A DNA stretch of 64,000 bases from an uncultured Paracoccaceae bacterium (GTDB lineage Bacteria > Pseudomonadota > Alphaproteobacteria > Rhodobacterales > Rhodobacteraceae). Shown here in pieces: positions 21,305 through 32,205 of this stretch. Numbering within the stretch: the first letter of the stretch is position 1; every line of letters starts with the position of its first letter. The notes beneath the pieces were generated by a model. It was given only the letters and a program-made list of their open reading frames with translations, did no database searches and was not told where the DNA came from. The translations under genes and the position numbers were made by a program. The stretch is taken from NCBI GenBank assembly GCA_947503175.1, contig CANNCO010000001.1, forward strand, positions 868,001 through 932,000, written 5' to 3'.

Positions 21305-22326
21305 ATGCTTTTTGCCTCGGAGGTGATCTGGGCGAGCCGCCTGATCTTTTCTGACGCGGCGCCTGAATCGATGCTTTCTTCGGCCATGGCGACCCCTTCG
21401 GGAAGAGATGTGGCCTGTCCTGCCACGAGAAGCGCCGCGGCGGAGTTCAGCAGCACCGCGTCCCGGTAACCCGAGTGGACCCCATCGAGCAAGGCCCGGA
21501 AAGCCCGCCCGTTCTCTTCCGGCGATCCGCCAAGGATGGCTTCGAACGGGTGGGTGGGCAACCCCGCATCCTCGGGGTGGACCTCGCGATCGCTCACTGT
21601 ACCGTCTTTCAGTTCTGCAACCCAGCTTTGGCCGGTAATGGTCAACTCGTCCGTTCCGTCCGATCCATGAACGAGCCAAGCCGCGTCCGATCCCAATGTC
21701 GCCAGCGTTTCGGCCATGGGCCGGATCATGTCGCGCGAGAACGCGCCGGTCAGTTGCCGCTTTACGCCTGCCGGGTTCGTCAGCGGACCAAGGATATTAA
21801 AGATTGTCCGCGTACCCAACTCTCCGCGCGTCGGCATGACATGGGCAATCGCCGGATGATGCATGGGCGCCATCATGAAGCCGATACCGACTTCAGAAAG
21901 AGCTCGTTCGACCACATCGGCGCCGACCATGACATCGATCCCCATCTGAACAAGCGCATCCGCTGCCCCGGATTTCGAACTCAGGTTGCGGTTTCCGTGT
22001 TTTGCTACGGGCACGCCTGCTCCGGCCACTACGAACGCCGTTGCCGTCGATATGTTCAACGTTCCTTTTCCGTCACCGCCCGTACCTACAATATCGATCG
22101 AACCTTCCGGTGCCTTCACCGCCCGGCATTTGGCGCGCATAACCGCTGCCGCCGCGGCATATTCCTCGACCGTCTCTCCGCGGGTACGCAACGTCATCAG
22201 AAGGCCACCCATCTGGCTGGGTGTTGCTTCGCCTTCGAACAGAATTGTGAAGGCGCGTTCAGCCTCTGACCTGCTGAGAGGGCGATCGACCGCTGCTGCG
22301 ATCAAAGGTTTCAGCGAGTCGCTCAT
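21301..22326 (-). CDS. trpD: Anthranilate phosphoribosyltransferase
   Basis: [36 protein letters not shown]. Confidence 0.96.
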   Translation of the reverse strand: MSDSLKPLIAAAVDRPLSRSEAERAFTILFEGEATPSQMGGLLMTLRTRGETVEEYAAAAAVMRAKCRAVKAPEGSIDIVGTGGDGKGTLNISTATAFVVAGAGVPVAKHGNRNLSSKSGAADALVQMGIDVMVGADVVERALSEVGIGFMMAPMHHPAIAHVMPTRGELGTRTIFNILGPLTNPAGVKRQLTGAFSRDMIRPMAETLATLGSDAAWLVHGSDGTDELTITGQSWVAELKDGTVSDREVHPEDAGLPTHPFEAILGGSPEENGRAFRALLDGVHSGYRDAVLLNSAAALLVAGQATSLPEGVAMAEESIDSGAASEKIRRLAQITSEAKSI

Positions 22327-22904
22327 GCGGCGACCGGCAGGCGATCGAGAAATGTGCGAAGCATCGCATGGCCATGTTCTGATGCGATGGATTCGGGGTG
22401 GAACTGCACTCCCTCGATCGGGAGGCTCCGGTGGCGAAGTCCCATGATCGTCCCATCCTCCAGCTCAGCCGTGATCTCAAGCTCGGCGGGAAGCGTCGGC
22501 CGGTCGACGATCAGGGAATGGTATCGTGTCGCGGCAATCGGCGAGGGAAGCCCTTTGAAGACACCCGAGTCGTTATGATGAATCCTACCGACCTTGCCAT
22601 GCACGATCTCTCGTGCCTGCAAAACCCTGCCGCCAAAAGCCTGACCAATCGACTGATGTCCCAGACAGACGCCCAGAAGCGGGATCTGGCTTTCGGAAGC
22701 CGCGGCAACAAGCGACAGGCAGATACCTGCTTCGTTCGGTGTGCAGGGGCCCGGGGAAAGGACGATACCGGCAGGCCGCAGCGCCATGGCGGCCTGAACA
22801 TCGAGCGCATCGTTGCGCTTCACGACCACATCCGCTCCCAACTCGCCAAGATAATGGACCAGATTGTAAGTGAAACTGTCGTAATTATCGATCAGTAGCA
22901 GCAT
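22323..22904 (-). CDS. trpG: Anthranilate synthase component II (glutamine amidotransferase)
   Basis: [53 protein letters not shown]. Confidence 0.93.
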   Translation of the reverse strand: MLLLIDNYDSFTYNLVHYLGELGADVVVKRNDALDVQAAMALRPAGIVLSPGPCTPNEAGICLSLVAAASESQIPLLGVCLGHQSIGQAFGGRVLQAREIVHGKVGRIHHNDSGVFKGLPSPIAATRYHSLIVDRPTLPAELEITAELEDGTIMGLRHRSLPIEGVQFHPESIASEHGHAMLRTFLDRLPVAA

Positions 22905-23054
22905 ATCCGTACCTGTTTCCGCATTTGGGGATACCCCCCTTCGCTTGCCCGCGCTATACATGGACGTAACGATCCGAAAGGGTCAAGGCACCATCGCGCG
23001 GGGAACGACGCTGACGGGCCTTGTCGGAGCTAGGCTGAGCACGGAGACGAACAG

Positions 23055-24740
23055 GTGTTACGCGGCATCATTGCAGGAAGCCTTTGGGGTGGACTCATTG
23101 GGGTCATCGTATTGGCGTTGGCCTCACAACTCGCAGACTGGCGTGATCTTACCCCGGCGTTGAACGAAGAACTTGCAGAAGGCGCGACACCGCCGCTTGA
23201 GCCAGAGCCCGCATTGTCCGAAAACCCCGTGGTCGTTGCCGGTGCAGACACGGTTCCCAACCTGTCGGATGACCGACCGAGGGCACTTGGCGAGGGGGCG
23301 GCAGATGCGCCGGCCGAACTCGAGCCCGATATGGTTCCGCCGGTTGTGACGGTTGCTACAGAAGCGCCAGTTGTCGATGTTCCCGATACTGAAGTTGTGC
23401 CTCTGCCGGAGATAGCGGTGGTGTCTTCTGAGGCACCTGAACAACCAGCGAGACAGGGAAAGGTGATCCCCGATGCGGACATTGCGCCAGAGATAGCTGC
23501 GGCGCCGCCGGCGGAACCTTCGCCGGTTGAAACAGCAATGCTGGACGCCCCTCCAAGTCCCGCACAGCCGGAACCGACCGCAGAAGCCGAACTTGGCGTT
23601 GCATCCGACGCCTTGCCGGATGCGCCTTCGTTACCCAAACCCAACACCGCATCCGATCCGGTTGCCGATACGCTGGTTGATATACCGGAGGCTCCGGCAC
23701 CCGAGCCCCAGGAAACGCCTGAAATCGCGCAAGCCAAACCGGCGACAGACGCCGCTGCCGTGCCGCCTTCGTCCGTATCCGCGCCAGAGACGCAAACTGT
23801 TCCTGGCGCACCGGCTGAACCGGTTGCGTCGGACTCCACCGAAGCCCCCCGGCAGATCATCGTCACCGAGAACGCGAGAGAACCGGAAGTCACCGTCGAG
23901 GAACGAGCGGAGATTGCCGAACCTGAAGAGAACTCGGCACCATCGCTTCCCGGGGCACAGGTCCGGCGCTTGCCAAGTATTGGCGATGGTGTCGCGCGCG
24001 GGGCAAGCACCTTGCCTGCGGTGGCAACCGCTCCCGCCGCCGACGCGGTCGAAGAAGCCCCGGAAACCGGCGAAGGTCCGGCCATAACTGCGAACGCCAT
24101 CGAGTTCGATCCTCCGGCGGACAAGGCTTTGATGACAGTCATCCTTGTTCACGAAATCGGCGCACCGGTCGCCGATGACGTTCTCAACGGAATAGGCTTG
24201 CCGCTTACATTCGCAGTACCGGCGTCGTTGCCCGATGCCGCCCGCGTCGTGGCGGCCTATCGCAATGCAGGAGCAGAGGTTGTTCTGATCCCCGATCTTC
24301 CGCCGCGCGCGACGGCGCAGGATGTGGAGGTGTCGCTATCGGTGACGATGGACGCCGTGCCGGGGGTGGTTGCTATCATGGATCGTGGTGCCGATGGATT
24401 TCAGGCGGAACGCGACGCAACGGCAGCGGTGCTCGCGCAAGCCGGCGAATCCGGGCATGGGATCATCACATGGTCACGGGGTTTCAACAATGCCCAGCAG
24501 GCGGCGCAACGCGAGGGAGTGCCAGCGGCCCTGATATACCGGGAAATCGAAAGTGACGACGAGGCCGCCGTTTCCCAGGTATTGGACCAGTCGGCGTTCC
24601 GCGCCCGTCAGCAAGGCGGTGTCGTGACCGTCGGACCTGCGACGGTTACCGTCTTGTACGGTATTGCGGCCTGGGCTGAGGAAAACCAGAACGCCGGAGT
24701 CGCGCTTGCGCCGATCTCTGCGGTTCTTGGTGTCGAGTAA
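23055..24740 (+). CDS. Divergent polysaccharide deacetylase family protein with long P/A/E-rich linker
   Basis: N-terminal TM, about 300 aa of low-complexity P/A/E-rich sequence, C-terminal LMTVILVHEIGAPVADDVLNGIGLPLTFAVPASLPDAARVVAAYRNAGAEVVLI domain; GTG start. Confidence 0.75.
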   Translation: MLRGIIAGSLWGGLIGVIVLALASQLADWRDLTPALNEELAEGATPPLEPEPALSENPVVVAGADTVPNLSDDRPRALGEGAADAPAELEPDMVPPVVTVATEAPVVDVPDTEVVPLPEIAVVSSEAPEQPARQGKVIPDADIAPEIAAAPPAEPSPVETAMLDAPPSPAQPEPTAEAELGVASDALPDAPSLPKPNTASDPVADTLVDIPEAPAPEPQETPEIAQAKPATDAAAVPPSSVSAPETQTVPGAPAEPVASDSTEAPRQIIVTENAREPEVTVEERAEIAEPEENSAPSLPGAQVRRLPSIGDGVARGASTLPAVATAPAADAVEEAPETGEGPAITANAIEFDPPADKALMTVILVHEIGAPVADDVLNGIGLPLTFAVPASLPDAARVVAAYRNAGAEVVLIPDLPPRATAQDVEVSLSVTMDAVPGVVAIMDRGADGFQAERDATAAVLAQAGESGHGIITWSRGFNNAQQAAQREGVPAALIYREIESDDEAAVSQVLDQSAFRARQQGGVVTVGPATVTVLYGIAAWAEENQNAGVALAPISAVLGVE

Positions 24741-24745
24741 AGATA

Positions 24746-26257
24746 TTATCCGTTCCCGCCGGAGAACAGACCCGCATCCGCGGCTGCGCGTCTGATCGCC
24801 TGCGCCTTGTTCTCGGTTTCCTCGTATTCCGCCTGCGGATCACTGTCGTAAACAACGCCTCCACCGGCCTGGATATAAAGGGTCTGGTCTTTCAGAACAG
24901 CCGTTCGAAGCGCAATGCACATGTCCATATCCCCGCCCGCGCTGAAATAACCGACACCGCCGCCATAGACCCCACGCTTTTCCGGTTCAAGCTCATCGAT
25001 AATCTCCATTGCGCGCACCTTGGGCGCGCCCGACACCGTCCCTGCCGGTAGCCCGGCCAGGAGAGCCGACAAGGCATCATGATCGTCGCTGAGTTCGCCC
25101 ACGACGTTCGACACGATATGCATGACGTGACTGTAGCGTTCGATGACGAACTGTTCGGTCGGGCGAACGGTCCCGATCTTCGAAACACGGCCCGTGTCGT
25201 TGCGGCCGAGGTCGAGAAGCATCAGATGTTCCGCACATTCCTTCGCATCGGCTAGCAGTTCGGCCTCGTAGGCCCGATCCTGCTCCGGTGTCTCCCCGCG
25301 AGGTCTGGTTCCCGCAATCGGGCGAATGGTCACTTCCTTGCCGAAGACCCGGACCAGTATCTCTGGGCTTGCACCGATCACCTGAAACCCGCCAAAGTTG
25401 AAATAAAACATGAACGGCGATGGGTTTGTTCGACGCAAGCTGCGGTAAAGCGCGAAGGGCGGCAGTGTAAAGGGCTGTGCCCACCGCTGGGACGGAACGA
25501 CCTGAAAGATGTCGCCCGCTCGAATGTATTCTTTCGCCCGTTCGACTGCGGCTAGGTAATCGGAATGAGAGAAGTTGGAGACTGGCTCGGAGACATCTGC
25601 AACCTCTCCCAGCCCACGGGTTTCCGCAGCCGGAGCACGCTCAAGGTCGCGCACCGCATCCATGACCCGCTCTGCGGCCTGCGCATAGGCAGCACGTGCA
25701 GACAGACCCGAACCGACCCAGGCAGGCGACACAACCGTTACATCACCTTTCACCCCGTCGAGCACCGCAACGACCGAGGGGCGCAACATCAGCGCATCGG
25801 GAAGACCCAGAGGATCGGGGTTGATATCCGGCAAGTGCTCCACGAGCCGGATCATGTCATAGCCCAAAAAGCCGAATAGCCCGGCTGCGGCCGCCGGAAG
25901 ATCGTCCGGCAAATCGATCTGGCTCTCAGCGATAATGCTCCGCAATGCATCAAGCGGAGGTCCATCCATCGGTTCAAAGCTTTCCCTGTCGAACCTTGCC
26001 TGACGATTGATCCGTGACGTCGTTCCACGGCAGTCCCAAATCAGATCCGGTTTCAGTCCGATGATCGAGTACCGCCCTCTGACCTCGCCGCCGGTGACCG
26101 ACTCCAGAATGAAGCTATCGGTGCGCGCGTCGGCCAGCTTCAACATCAACGAGACAGGCGTATCGAGATCGGCGGCTAGCCTTGCATAAACGACCTGGTT
26201 CTTTCCGGCGTCATAGCCCCGGGAGAACTCGTCGTAACCGGTCACAAGTGCGGTCAT
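24746..26257 (-). CDS. trpE: Anthranilate synthase component I
   Basis: SPEILVRVFGKEVTIRPIAGTRPRGETPEQDRAYEAELLADAKECAEHLMLLDLGRND. Confidence 0.96.
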   Translation of the reverse strand: MTALVTGYDEFSRGYDAGKNQVVYARLAADLDTPVSLMLKLADARTDSFILESVTGGEVRGRYSIIGLKPDLIWDCRGTTSRINRQARFDRESFEPMDGPPLDALRSIIAESQIDLPDDLPAAAAGLFGFLGYDMIRLVEHLPDINPDPLGLPDALMLRPSVVAVLDGVKGDVTVVSPAWVGSGLSARAAYAQAAERVMDAVRDLERAPAAETRGLGEVADVSEPVSNFSHSDYLAAVERAKEYIRAGDIFQVVPSQRWAQPFTLPPFALYRSLRRTNPSPFMFYFNFGGFQVIGASPEILVRVFGKEVTIRPIAGTRPRGETPEQDRAYEAELLADAKECAEHLMLLDLGRNDTGRVSKIGTVRPTEQFVIERYSHVMHIVSNVVGELSDDHDALSALLAGLPAGTVSGAPKVRAMEIIDELEPEKRGVYGGGVGYFSAGGDMDMCIALRTAVLKDQTLYIQAGGGVVYDSDPQAEYEETENKAQAIRRAAADAGLFSGGNG

Positions 26258-28095
26258 GGGAACTGAGCATGCACGGCATTGATTGCCTGTTGGTTCACCT
26301 GAACGCCGGCGCTGTTCTGAATGGCGCGTGTGAACATCAGCAAAACGTCGCCAGCCATGTCTTGAATTGCCTGCTGATTGAAGTTGGCCTTCAGCGCCTC
26401 GGCCTCCGCACCATCCGGATCGGGCGGGGTGATCGTGTCGAGGCGAACAAGGGCGGCTCCGCTTTCGGCTTGAAAGACGCGGACATCTCCCAGGGACATC
26501 TGGAATATGCCGTCGACCATGCCATCCGGCGCATCATCGAGAAATGCGTTGCGGCCCATTCCCATCTCGGCACGCAACGGGAGATCGAGTCCCGCCATCT
26601 CACGGCCATCCCGGATCGCCTGGGCGGCTTCCTGAGCCCGGGCCTCGGCAAGCCGGGCGGTCTCCGCCAATTCCCAACCCTCGATGACCTGTGAACGGAC
26701 TGCTTGCAAAGGTTGAAGCTCGGGCGGGCGAAGCTCATCGACGCGCAACGCGAAGAGGCCACCCTCTTCGATCTCGATCATTTCAGGGAAATCGCCGGCT
26801 TCAGCAATCAATGCTGCATCGCGAAACTCAAGGTAATCGGCAATGCCGCCCTCCACGCCCTGCCGCCAGTCGATCTGCCCGAGTTCGAGTTCAGTCTCTT
26901 CGGCAAGCTCTTCGATCGTTGCACCACCGGCCAGAAGATCATCCACCTGATCGCGCATATCGAGGATGAGCCGGCTGGCACGGTCGGAAGCATATTCCGC
27001 GGCGAGTTCGTCACGTGCATCGTCGAACGATGTCTCGCTGGCCGAGAGGATTGCGTTCACCCGGAACAGTGCCGGGCCAAGCGGCGAGGGCAGGGGACCT
27101 GCGATACCGGGTTCGGTCAGCGCAAACACCTCTTCCCCGGCAGCATCGAGTTCATCGATCGTCACATCGCCAAGGTCGACATCACCAATGGAAAGTCCCC
27201 GGTCTTCGATAAGGTCGTCAAAGGTCATCTCTGCAGCGTCGATCTGTGCCCTTGCAGCCTCGGCGGCGGCGCTGTCTGCAAAGACAAGACGTTCGACGAG
27301 ACGCCGTTCCGGACGGATGTACTCAGAAGCGCGCTGTTCGAAGAGCGAACGCAGCGCGTCTTCGTCGACATCAATCGTGTCTAGGATCATCCTTGGGGTG
27401 ACCCAGGCATAGGTGATCGCCTTGGTCTCGGACAATGTGAAAGCCGCTTCGTTGGCGTCGTAATAGGCCTGAAGGTCGGCATCCGACGGTTCGCCAAGCG
27501 GCTCGGAGAGGTCATCCGCGTCAAGCAGGGCCCAGGTGACATCGCGTTCCTCCAGAGCCCAGTTGAAAAGCGTGTCGGTGAAGACTTGCGGGGCAGGCAC
27601 CCCATTGATTACCGCACCTTGAAGGATATTCCGCGCGGTTTCGTTGCGCACGCGCTCTTCGAATTCCGCAACCGAAAGCCCGGTATTCCCAAGCGTGAAC
27701 GCATAGGCCTCGCGGTCGAAACTCCCGTCAATGCCACGGAAGGCCGGGATCTGGGCAACCTGATCGCGAACCATCTCGTCCCCGACCGAAAGGTTGATAC
27801 GGGCCGTCTCGTTGTCAAGCGCGGCCTGTGAGACAAGTCGCGACAGAACCGCGGCATCCAAACCAAGCGCACGCGCCTCTGCCAGACTGATCGCTCGGCC
27901 GCTCTGGGCCGCCAAGGCCCGGAGATCCTGTTGCAGCTCGCGTCCGTAGTCATCGACCAGAACTTCCATGTCACCCACCATCGCGACGCTGCGGACCGAC
28001 CCCCCAAAGTTGGTGGCCCCGAACCCCGCCAGCGCGACGATCAGCAAGCCCAGAATGACCCAGACGAATGCGCGTGACGCCGTGCCTTTAGCCAT
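26254..28095 (-). CDS. PpiD-like periplasmic peptidyl-prolyl isomerase (SurA_N domain)
   Basis: N-terminal TM anchor (AFVWVILGLLIVALAGFGATNFGG) and SurA/PpiD-like N-domain; ATGA overlap with trpE. Confidence 0.85.
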   Translation of the reverse strand: MAKGTASRAFVWVILGLLIVALAGFGATNFGGSVRSVAMVGDMEVLVDDYGRELQQDLRALAAQSGRAISLAEARALGLDAAVLSRLVSQAALDNETARINLSVGDEMVRDQVAQIPAFRGIDGSFDREAYAFTLGNTGLSVAEFEERVRNETARNILQGAVINGVPAPQVFTDTLFNWALEERDVTWALLDADDLSEPLGEPSDADLQAYYDANEAAFTLSETKAITYAWVTPRMILDTIDVDEDALRSLFEQRASEYIRPERRLVERLVFADSAAAEAARAQIDAAEMTFDDLIEDRGLSIGDVDLGDVTIDELDAAGEEVFALTEPGIAGPLPSPLGPALFRVNAILSASETSFDDARDELAAEYASDRASRLILDMRDQVDDLLAGGATIEELAEETELELGQIDWRQGVEGGIADYLEFRDAALIAEAGDFPEMIEIEEGGLFALRVDELRPPELQPLQAVRSQVIEGWELAETARLAEARAQEAAQAIRDGREMAGLDLPLRAEMGMGRNAFLDDAPDGMVDGIFQMSLGDVRVFQAESGAALVRLDTITPPDPDGAEAEALKANFNQQAIQDMAGDVLLMFTRAIQNSAGVQVNQQAINAVHAQFP

Positions 28096-28100
28096 GCCTG

Positions 28101-28133
28101 AAAACCCCTGATTGATCTGACGATCAGGGTTTA
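28101..28133 (-). terminator. Hairpin followed by TTTT on the minus strand, immediately upstream of ppiD
   Basis: Minus strand AAACCCTGAT-cgtcagatca-ATCAGGGGTTTT; stem ends about 5 nt before the ppiD start. Confidence 0.45.
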
Positions 28134-28135
28134 TG

Positions 28136-29347
28136 TCAGCCGCCGGAAGGCCGCAAGCCTGTCTCGCTCAGGTTCGCAAGACGTTCGAGCACTTCTTCGA
28201 TACCGGAGCGGTCCATATTCGCGAAGGCCAGCCGCATTTCCCGCCGCCCGTTGGCGTCATGTGCCGGGCGAAAGAAAGTACCCGGCAGACCGAGCACCCC
28301 GGCGGCCTCGACAAGCCATTTGGAAACGACGTCGGAAGACGCATCATAGGGATGCCTGACATAGGCGAAATAGGCACCGCACCCGAGAAGCTGCCAGCCA
28401 GGCAGGTCGATGAGGCCCTTTGTCATCGCTGCGCGACGGGAAAGGATTTCCCTGCGTTCGGCCGCCAGCCAGTCCTGAAGGTTCTGCATCCCCCAGACGG
28501 CAGCCATCTGACCCAGCTGCGGCGGGCAGATCGTCACGGTGTCGAGATACTTCTCGACTTCAATAAGGCGTGTCGGCGACGTCAGAATTGCCCCGACACG
28601 ATGCCCGGTCAGCCGGTACGCCTTTGAGAACGAATAGAGCTGGATCAGCGTATCATCCCAGTCGGGATCGTGAAACAGATCATGAGGCGCTCCGCCCAGC
28701 GCATGAAAATCGCGATAGGTTTCATCGAGGATCATGGTAATCCCATGTTTTCGCGCGAGATCGCGGAAAGCCAGAATGACCTCGTTCGGATACTCGACAC
28801 CGCAAGGGTTGTTCGGCGAAATCAGAACAATGGCGCGGGTTTTTGAAGTAATCAGGCGTTCTGCTTCTTCTGGATCAGGTACAAGATCGTTGCCGGTTTC
28901 TAGAGGAACCGTGACCTGGCCGCCCATATCGAGTGCCATCTTGTGATTGAAGTACCAGGGCACCGGCAGGATTACCTCATCGCCCGGTGCTGCCAGGGTC
29001 GCCATTGCCGCGCAGAACGCTTCGTTGCAGCCAGCCGTGATGGCGACCTGATCGCGCGAAACCGCCGCCCCGTAGACACGGTGCCATTGAAGCGCGATTT
29101 CGGTGCGCAGGGCATCGAGGCCCAGAACCGGGCCGTAGAAATGGGCCGTTGGTTCGTTCAGAACCATATCTGCCATCGCTTGCCGCATCGCATCCGGCGG
29201 GGGGTCCACCGGAGCAGCCTGACTGAGATTCAAAAGGGTTTTGTCAGCGGCGAGGTTTGCATTCTCGACCCATCGATGCGCCTCTATGATGGGTGGTGCA
29301 TTCGTTGCCGCCAGATTTGGGTTCAGAGGTCGAAGCGATCGCGACAA
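28136..29347 (-). CDS. Pyridoxal-phosphate-dependent aminotransferase (class I/II)
   Basis: ITAGCNEAFCAAMATLAAPGDEVILPVPWYFNH, LISPNNPCGVEYP, YSFSKAYRLTGHRVG. Start probably TTG 29347 (GGAGG upstream); ATG 29419 would overlap gpt. Confidence 0.82.
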   Translation of the reverse strand: MSRSLRPLNPNLAATNAPPIIEAHRWVENANLAADKTLLNLSQAAPVDPPPDAMRQAMADMVLNEPTAHFYGPVLGLDALRTEIALQWHRVYGAAVSRDQVAITAGCNEAFCAAMATLAAPGDEVILPVPWYFNHKMALDMGGQVTVPLETGNDLVPDPEEAERLITSKTRAIVLISPNNPCGVEYPNEVILAFRDLARKHGITMILDETYRDFHALGGAPHDLFHDPDWDDTLIQLYSFSKAYRLTGHRVGAILTSPTRLIEVEKYLDTVTICPPQLGQMAAVWGMQNLQDWLAAERREILSRRAAMTKGLIDLPGWQLLGCGAYFAYVRHPYDASSDVVSKWLVEAAGVLGLPGTFFRPAHDANGRREMRLAFANMDRSGIEEVLERLANLSETGLRPSGG

Positions 29348-29390
29348 GCGTTTGTTGCCTCCATCGACAAGTCTTTGGGACCGAATGCAG

Positions 29391-29894
29391 TCAGTCGGTC
29401 CCCCGATAGGGTTCGACATATTGCAAGGCCATGTCCCAGGGAAAGAAGATCCATGTATCCTGGCTGACTTCGGTGATGAAGGTTTCGACCATCGGTCTGC
29501 CCTTTGGCTTGGCATAAACGGTCGCCACATGCGCCTTCGGCATCAAATCCTTGACGACTTCAAGCGTTTTGCCCGTGTCGACCAGATCATCAATCACCAG
29601 GATCCCGGTTCCGTCTCCGACCAAAGCCATGTCGGGTTCCTTTATGACTCGCGGCTCTGATTGAGTCTGGTGATCATAGCTTTTGACGCTGATCGTATCG
29701 ACCGTGCGGATATCCAGTTCACGGCTGACGATCATCGCAGGTGCCATGCCGCCGCGGGTGATTGCCACAACAGCCCTCCAAGCGCCGTTATCCGGCCCCT
29801 GACCATCGAGCCGCCACGCCAACGCGCGGCTATCGCGATGAATCTGATCCCAGCTTACGTGAAATCCCTTCTCGTGGGGCAGACGGTCGTTCAT
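29391..29894 (-). CDS. gpt: Xanthine phosphoribosyltransferase
   Basis: [37 protein letters not shown] (PRPP motif), YAKPKGRP. Confidence 0.9.
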   Translation of the reverse strand: MNDRLPHEKGFHVSWDQIHRDSRALAWRLDGQGPDNGAWRAVVAITRGGMAPAMIVSRELDIRTVDTISVKSYDHQTQSEPRVIKEPDMALVGDGTGILVIDDLVDTGKTLEVVKDLMPKAHVATVYAKPKGRPMVETFITEVSQDTWIFFPWDMALQYVEPYRGTD

Positions 29895-29898
29895 TTTA

Positions 29899-30501
29899 TC
29901 ACCTGTCGACTAGGAGGCGGAGGCCAAGGCCGCCAAGGATGACGGCGCTGGCGCGGTCGAGCCCCGGTTTTGCGCGCATATAGGCTGCGCGTACCGGTGC
30001 ACTGGATAACAGCCATGCCAAGGCTGAATAGACGATCACTTCAACAAGGAAGTGGTTTGCGACGATCAACAGCTTTGAGCCAAGGGTCAGATCGGGTGGA
30101 AAGATCACCACAAGCACCGCACCGGCGAAAAGTACCGATTTCGGATTCAACAGGTTGACCGTTGCACCTGTAAGAAACGCTTTCTGACGCGCAACCGGTT
30201 CCTGGCGAAGTGCAGCATCGGCATTGCGCCACGCCGAAATGGCAATCCAGATCAGATATCCCGCACCGACAATCCGAACCGCTGTGTAGGCCCATGGAAA
30301 CAGATGGAAGACGAGATCTAGGCCCAGAAGCGCGGCCAGAGTCCAGAACGAGGCAATCAACGCGAGACCGGCGCCGGTCGCGATGCCAGACTTCAATCCG
30401 CCGGTCAGAGTGCTGCGGATCGCGACGAGAAGCGCAGGTCCCGGGCTGGCGAGTGCCGCCAAGAGCGTGAGGTTGAAGACGATGAGGTGAAGCGGCTCCA
30501 T
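29899..30501 (-). CDS. LysE-family translocator
   Basis: [47 protein letters not shown]. Confidence 0.9.
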   Translation of the reverse strand: MEPLHLIVFNLTLLAALASPGPALLVAIRSTLTGGLKSGIATGAGLALIASFWTLAALLGLDLVFHLFPWAYTAVRIVGAGYLIWIAISAWRNADAALRQEPVARQKAFLTGATVNLLNPKSVLFAGAVLVVIFPPDLTLGSKLLIVANHFLVEVIVYSALAWLLSSAPVRAAYMRAKPGLDRASAVILGGLGLRLLVDR

Positions 30502-30511
30502 TCCCGATCGC

Positions 30512-31318
30512 TCAGACGGTCGATATATCGGGCGCGTCAACCGCTTTCATGCCAACCGCATGATAACCTGCATCGACATGGAGAACCTCGCCGGTGACGC
30601 CGGAGCCAAGATCACTCAGCAAATAAAGCGCAGATCTTCCGACATCATCGATTGTCACGTTTCGCCGAAGTGGCGAGTTGAGTTCATTCCATTTCATGAT
30701 GTAACGGAAGTCGCCTATGCCTGATGCTGCGAGCGTCTTGATTGGTCCCGCAGAGATTGCATTGCAGCGCATCCCCTCTTTACCCAGATCCTCGGCGATG
30801 TAACGCACCGATGCCTCAAGGGCGGCCTTGGCAAGCCCCATGACGTTATAGTGGGGCATGACCTTTTCGGCGCCGTAGTAGGTCAGTGTCAGAAGCGACC
30901 CGCCCGGATTCATCATCGCCGAAGCGCGCTGCGCGATGGCAGTGAAGGAGTAGACGGAGATATCCATGGACATCAAAAAGTTATCCCGCGATGTGTCGAC
31001 GTAACGACCGCGCAGTTCATTCTTGTCCGAAAATCCTATCGCATGAACGACGAAGTCGAGTTTGCCCCAGCGTTCCTTCAGGGACGCAAAAAGGGCGTCC
31101 ATCGACGCTTCGTCGGCAACATCGCAGGGCAAGACGATATCCGATCCAAGCTGCGCCGCCAGAGGATCGACGCGCTTCTTCAGCGCGTCGCCCTGATACG
31201 AAAAGGCCAGCTCTGCCCCGGCTTCGCCCAACGCGCGCGCAATGCCCCATGCGATGGACTTGTCATTCGCAAGTCCCATGATGAGGCCCCGTTTTCCAGT
31301 CATTAGATCGGTGGTCAT
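30512..31318 (-). CDS. fabI: Enoyl-[acyl-carrier-protein] reductase (NADH)
   Basis: GKRGLIMGLANDKSIAWGIARALGEAGAELAFSYQGDAL, YYGAEKVMPHYNVMGLAKAALEASVRYIAEDLG. Confidence 0.96.
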   Translation of the reverse strand: MTTDLMTGKRGLIMGLANDKSIAWGIARALGEAGAELAFSYQGDALKKRVDPLAAQLGSDIVLPCDVADEASMDALFASLKERWGKLDFVVHAIGFSDKNELRGRYVDTSRDNFLMSMDISVYSFTAIAQRASAMMNPGGSLLTLTYYGAEKVMPHYNVMGLAKAALEASVRYIAEDLGKEGMRCNAISAGPIKTLAASGIGDFRYIMKWNELNSPLRRNVTIDDVGRSALYLLSDLGSGVTGEVLHVDAGYHAVGMKAVDAPDISTV

Positions 31319-31461
31319 CTGCCCTCGGCTTACAGTCGTATGAAATGCTTTTCGCCCGTCTATGTCATTCGCAGAGTGCGATCAAGCGACCCCCCTTGCG
31401 GCGGGCTGGAGCAGGGCGTATTGCCTGCTGCCTTTAGCATGCGGAGACGGAGGTTGGCTCG

Positions 31462-32067
31462 ATGGTGAAACGCAAGGGAATCTTCGCAGGCGATGATCCA
31501 TTTCAGCTGGCGCGCGAATGGCTGGCCGAAGCGACGCATTCCGAGCCCAACGATGCGAATGCAATTCAGTTGGCGACTGTCGACAAAGACGGATTGCCAA
31601 ATGTGCGGACGGTCTTGCTGAAGGAAATCGAAGAGGCCGCATTTGTCTTCTACACCAACTACGGGAGTGCCAAGGGCCTCGAACTCGATGCGTCTGGCAA
31701 GGCGGCCTTCGTGATGCACTGGAAGTCGTTGCGCCGCCAGATCCGGGTGCGCGGTCTGGTGGAACGCGAGGACGGTGATAAGGCAGACGCCTACTACAAG
31801 TCGCGTGCGTTGCAGAGCAGGGTGGGTGCTTGGGCATCCCGACAATCCCAGCCTCTGCAATCGCGCGAGGCCCTGATGGCAGAGGTGGCGCGGCAGAGCC
31901 TACGGCACGGCACGGATCCCGAGCGCCCTCCGTTTTGGGGCGGCTTCAGAATAACACCGGTCGAAATCGAGTTCTGGGCAGATGGCGCGTTCCGCCTGCA
32001 CGACCGGTTCCGTTGGACTCGCGAGACTGTCGACAGTATGTGGGAGATAGTCCGCCTACACCCGTAG
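31462..32067 (+). CDS. pdxH: Pyridoxamine 5'-phosphate oxidase
   Basis: [44 protein letters not shown]...[15 protein letters not shown]. Confidence 0.95.
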   Translation: MVKRKGIFAGDDPFQLAREWLAEATHSEPNDANAIQLATVDKDGLPNVRTVLLKEIEEAAFVFYTNYGSAKGLELDASGKAAFVMHWKSLRRQIRVRGLVEREDGDKADAYYKSRALQSRVGAWASRQSQPLQSREALMAEVARQSLRHGTDPERPPFWGGFRITPVEIEFWADGAFRLHDRFRWTRETVDSMWEIVRLHP

Positions 32068-32205
32068 ATTGGCCTTCCATTCGCGAAGCGTGAATGGTTA
32101 ATGTCCGAAATATGCGGATTTTCGCTTGCATACTGTAAGCGACTTGACTCTAAATACAAAAAAAACGGCTCTGAAACGGGCTGTACGGGACAAAGTAAAG
32201 TTGCG

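Noticed and set aside
23030-24142. 370-aa Ser/Ala/Gly-rich minus-strand ORF
   Set aside because: Low-complexity antisense of the P/A/E-rich linker of the deacetylase gene, not an independent adhesin-like protein
23055-24142. P/A/E-rich segment considered as a tandem-repeat protein
   Set aside because: No fixed repeat unit could be seen; compositionally biased linker only
26257-26300. trp leader/attenuator upstream of trpE
   Set aside because: trpE starts within the end of ppiD (ATGA overlap); no room for a leader peptide or terminator
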